This document shows, piece after piece, positions 7,370 through 7,643 of a DNA stretch of 7,643 bases. The notes beneath the pieces are model-generated. The model made no database searches, was not told the DNA's origin, and saw nothing but the letters and a program-made list of their open reading frames with translations. Both the position numbers and the translations under genes were made by a program. Each line of letters begins with the position of its first letter. Positions within the stretch are counted from its first letter, which is position 1. This DNA is from Chromatiales bacterium (GTDB lineage: Bacteria; Pseudomonadota; Gammaproteobacteria; CAMYNG01), in assembly GCA_027021685.1 (NCBI GenBank), contig JALUTW010000448.1, forward strand, positions 1 through 7,643, in the 5' to 3' direction.

Positions 7370-7393
7370 GGCGGCCGGCGAATGCCGGCCGCC
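7370..7393. repeat. GC-rich perfect palindrome/hairpin next to the glnA terminator
   Basis: GGCGGCCGGC (7370-7379) and GCCGGCCGCC (7384-7393) pair perfectly over 10 bp with a 4-nt GAAT loop. It directly abuts the T-tract side of the glnA terminator. On the minus strand no T run follows, so it is not a second intrinsic terminator for glnA. It could protect the 3' end of read-through mRNA or be a REP-like palindrome. An alternative CATTCG/CGAATG pairing overlaps it. Confidence 0.65.
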
Positions 7394-7423
7394 AAAGAAA
7401 ACGCCCCCGTGTTGGGGGCGTTT
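7394..7423 (-). terminator. Rho-independent terminator of glnA
   Basis: Read on the minus strand, AAACGCCCCC pairs perfectly with GGGGGCGTTT around a 5-nt loop, and the second arm continues into TTTTCTTT. The 10-bp stem plus T-tract sits 38 nt after the glnA stop codon. It should separate glnA transcripts from the DUF4124 gene and ntrBC, which fits ntrBC having its own control region. Confidence 0.9.
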
Positions 7424-7461
7424 CCATGCGGTGACCGCCGTCCGGCGGCTTGCATGCCCTC

Positions 7462-7643
7462 TTACATGCTGTAGTACATGTCGAACTCCACCGGATGGGT
7501 GGTCATGTTGAGGCGCTGCACCTCTTCCATCTTGAGCTCGATGTAGCCGTCGATGGCATCGTCGGTGAACACGCCGCCGGCCTTGAGGAAGTCGCGGTCG
7601 GCGTCCAGTTCCGCCAGGGCCTGCTCCAGCGAGCTGCACACGG
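7462..7643 (-). CDS. glnA: Glutamine synthetase, C-terminal end (partial)
   Basis: The final 59 codons and TAA stop are present; the start lies beyond the right edge. The translation includes DADRDFLKAGGVFTDDAIDG and ends HPVEFDMYYSM, matching the C-terminus of class I-beta (GS-I) glutamine synthetase, which ends HPVEFELYYSV in E. coli. The enzyme makes glutamine from glutamate, ammonia and ATP. The adenylylation tyrosine and the active site are outside the window. The intrinsic terminator just downstream and the ntrBC genes further on agree with the assignment. No frameshift is visible in this part. Confidence 0.96.
   Translation of the reverse strand, partial: VCSSLEQALAELDADRDFLKAGGVFTDDAIDGYIELKMEEVQRLNMTTHPVEFDMYYSM

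Overview
The window is high-GC chromosomal DNA whose protein-coding genes all read on the minus strand. The glnA - DUF4124 gene - ntrB - ntrC order and the protein sequences suggest a gammaproteobacterium, possibly in the Ectothiorhodospiraceae/Chromatiales range. That placement is inferred from gene order, GC content and general similarity, not from a database search.

Right part (about 3844-7643) is a nitrogen-control locus. Read in the direction of transcription, it begins with the last 59 codons of glnA (glutamine synthetase), followed by a strong intrinsic terminator and a second GC-rich hairpin. Next comes an intergenic tract of 7-bp tandem repeats, then a secreted DUF4124 protein. A regulatory region then leads into ntrB and ntrC. 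That region holds a perfect 19-bp NtrC-type palindrome about 140 bp upstream of a plausible sigma-54 (-24/-12) promoter. NtrB (sensor kinase/phosphatase) and NtrC (sigma-54 activator) overlap by 4 nt and keep all their catalytic motifs. The arrangement suggests that ntrBC can be transcribed under its own NtrC control, separately from glnA.

Middle part (about 3160-3843) is the accessory-looking patch. Just past the ntrC stop codon lies a second, different heptanucleotide repeat tract (TCTGATA x5). It is followed by a 99-bp element with 23-bp imperfect terminal inverted repeats and an internal hairpin, resembling a MITE. The element stops 3 bp before the start codon of a small conserved-looking gene, which carries a one-base deletion in a G run; restoring the base gives a continuous 96-residue protein. 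The end of that gene overlaps the start of a complete dodecin gene by 8 nt.

Left part (16-3037) holds a pirin-family cupin, then a long NfeD protein (ClpP-like serine protease, membrane segments and OB-fold) followed after 20 nt by a slipin (stomatin/band-7) gene with an excellent Shine-Dalgarno site. The NfeD-slipin pair is a known membrane protein quality-control partnership.

No tRNA, rRNA, CRISPR array or complete insertion sequence is visible. No gene-free stretch exceeds 300 bases; the longest are about 6339-6555 and 7225-7461, and both are described. I see no clearly new multi-gene system. The most interesting signals are the MITE-like element beside a frameshifted gene, the two heptamer tracts and the ntrBC control region.
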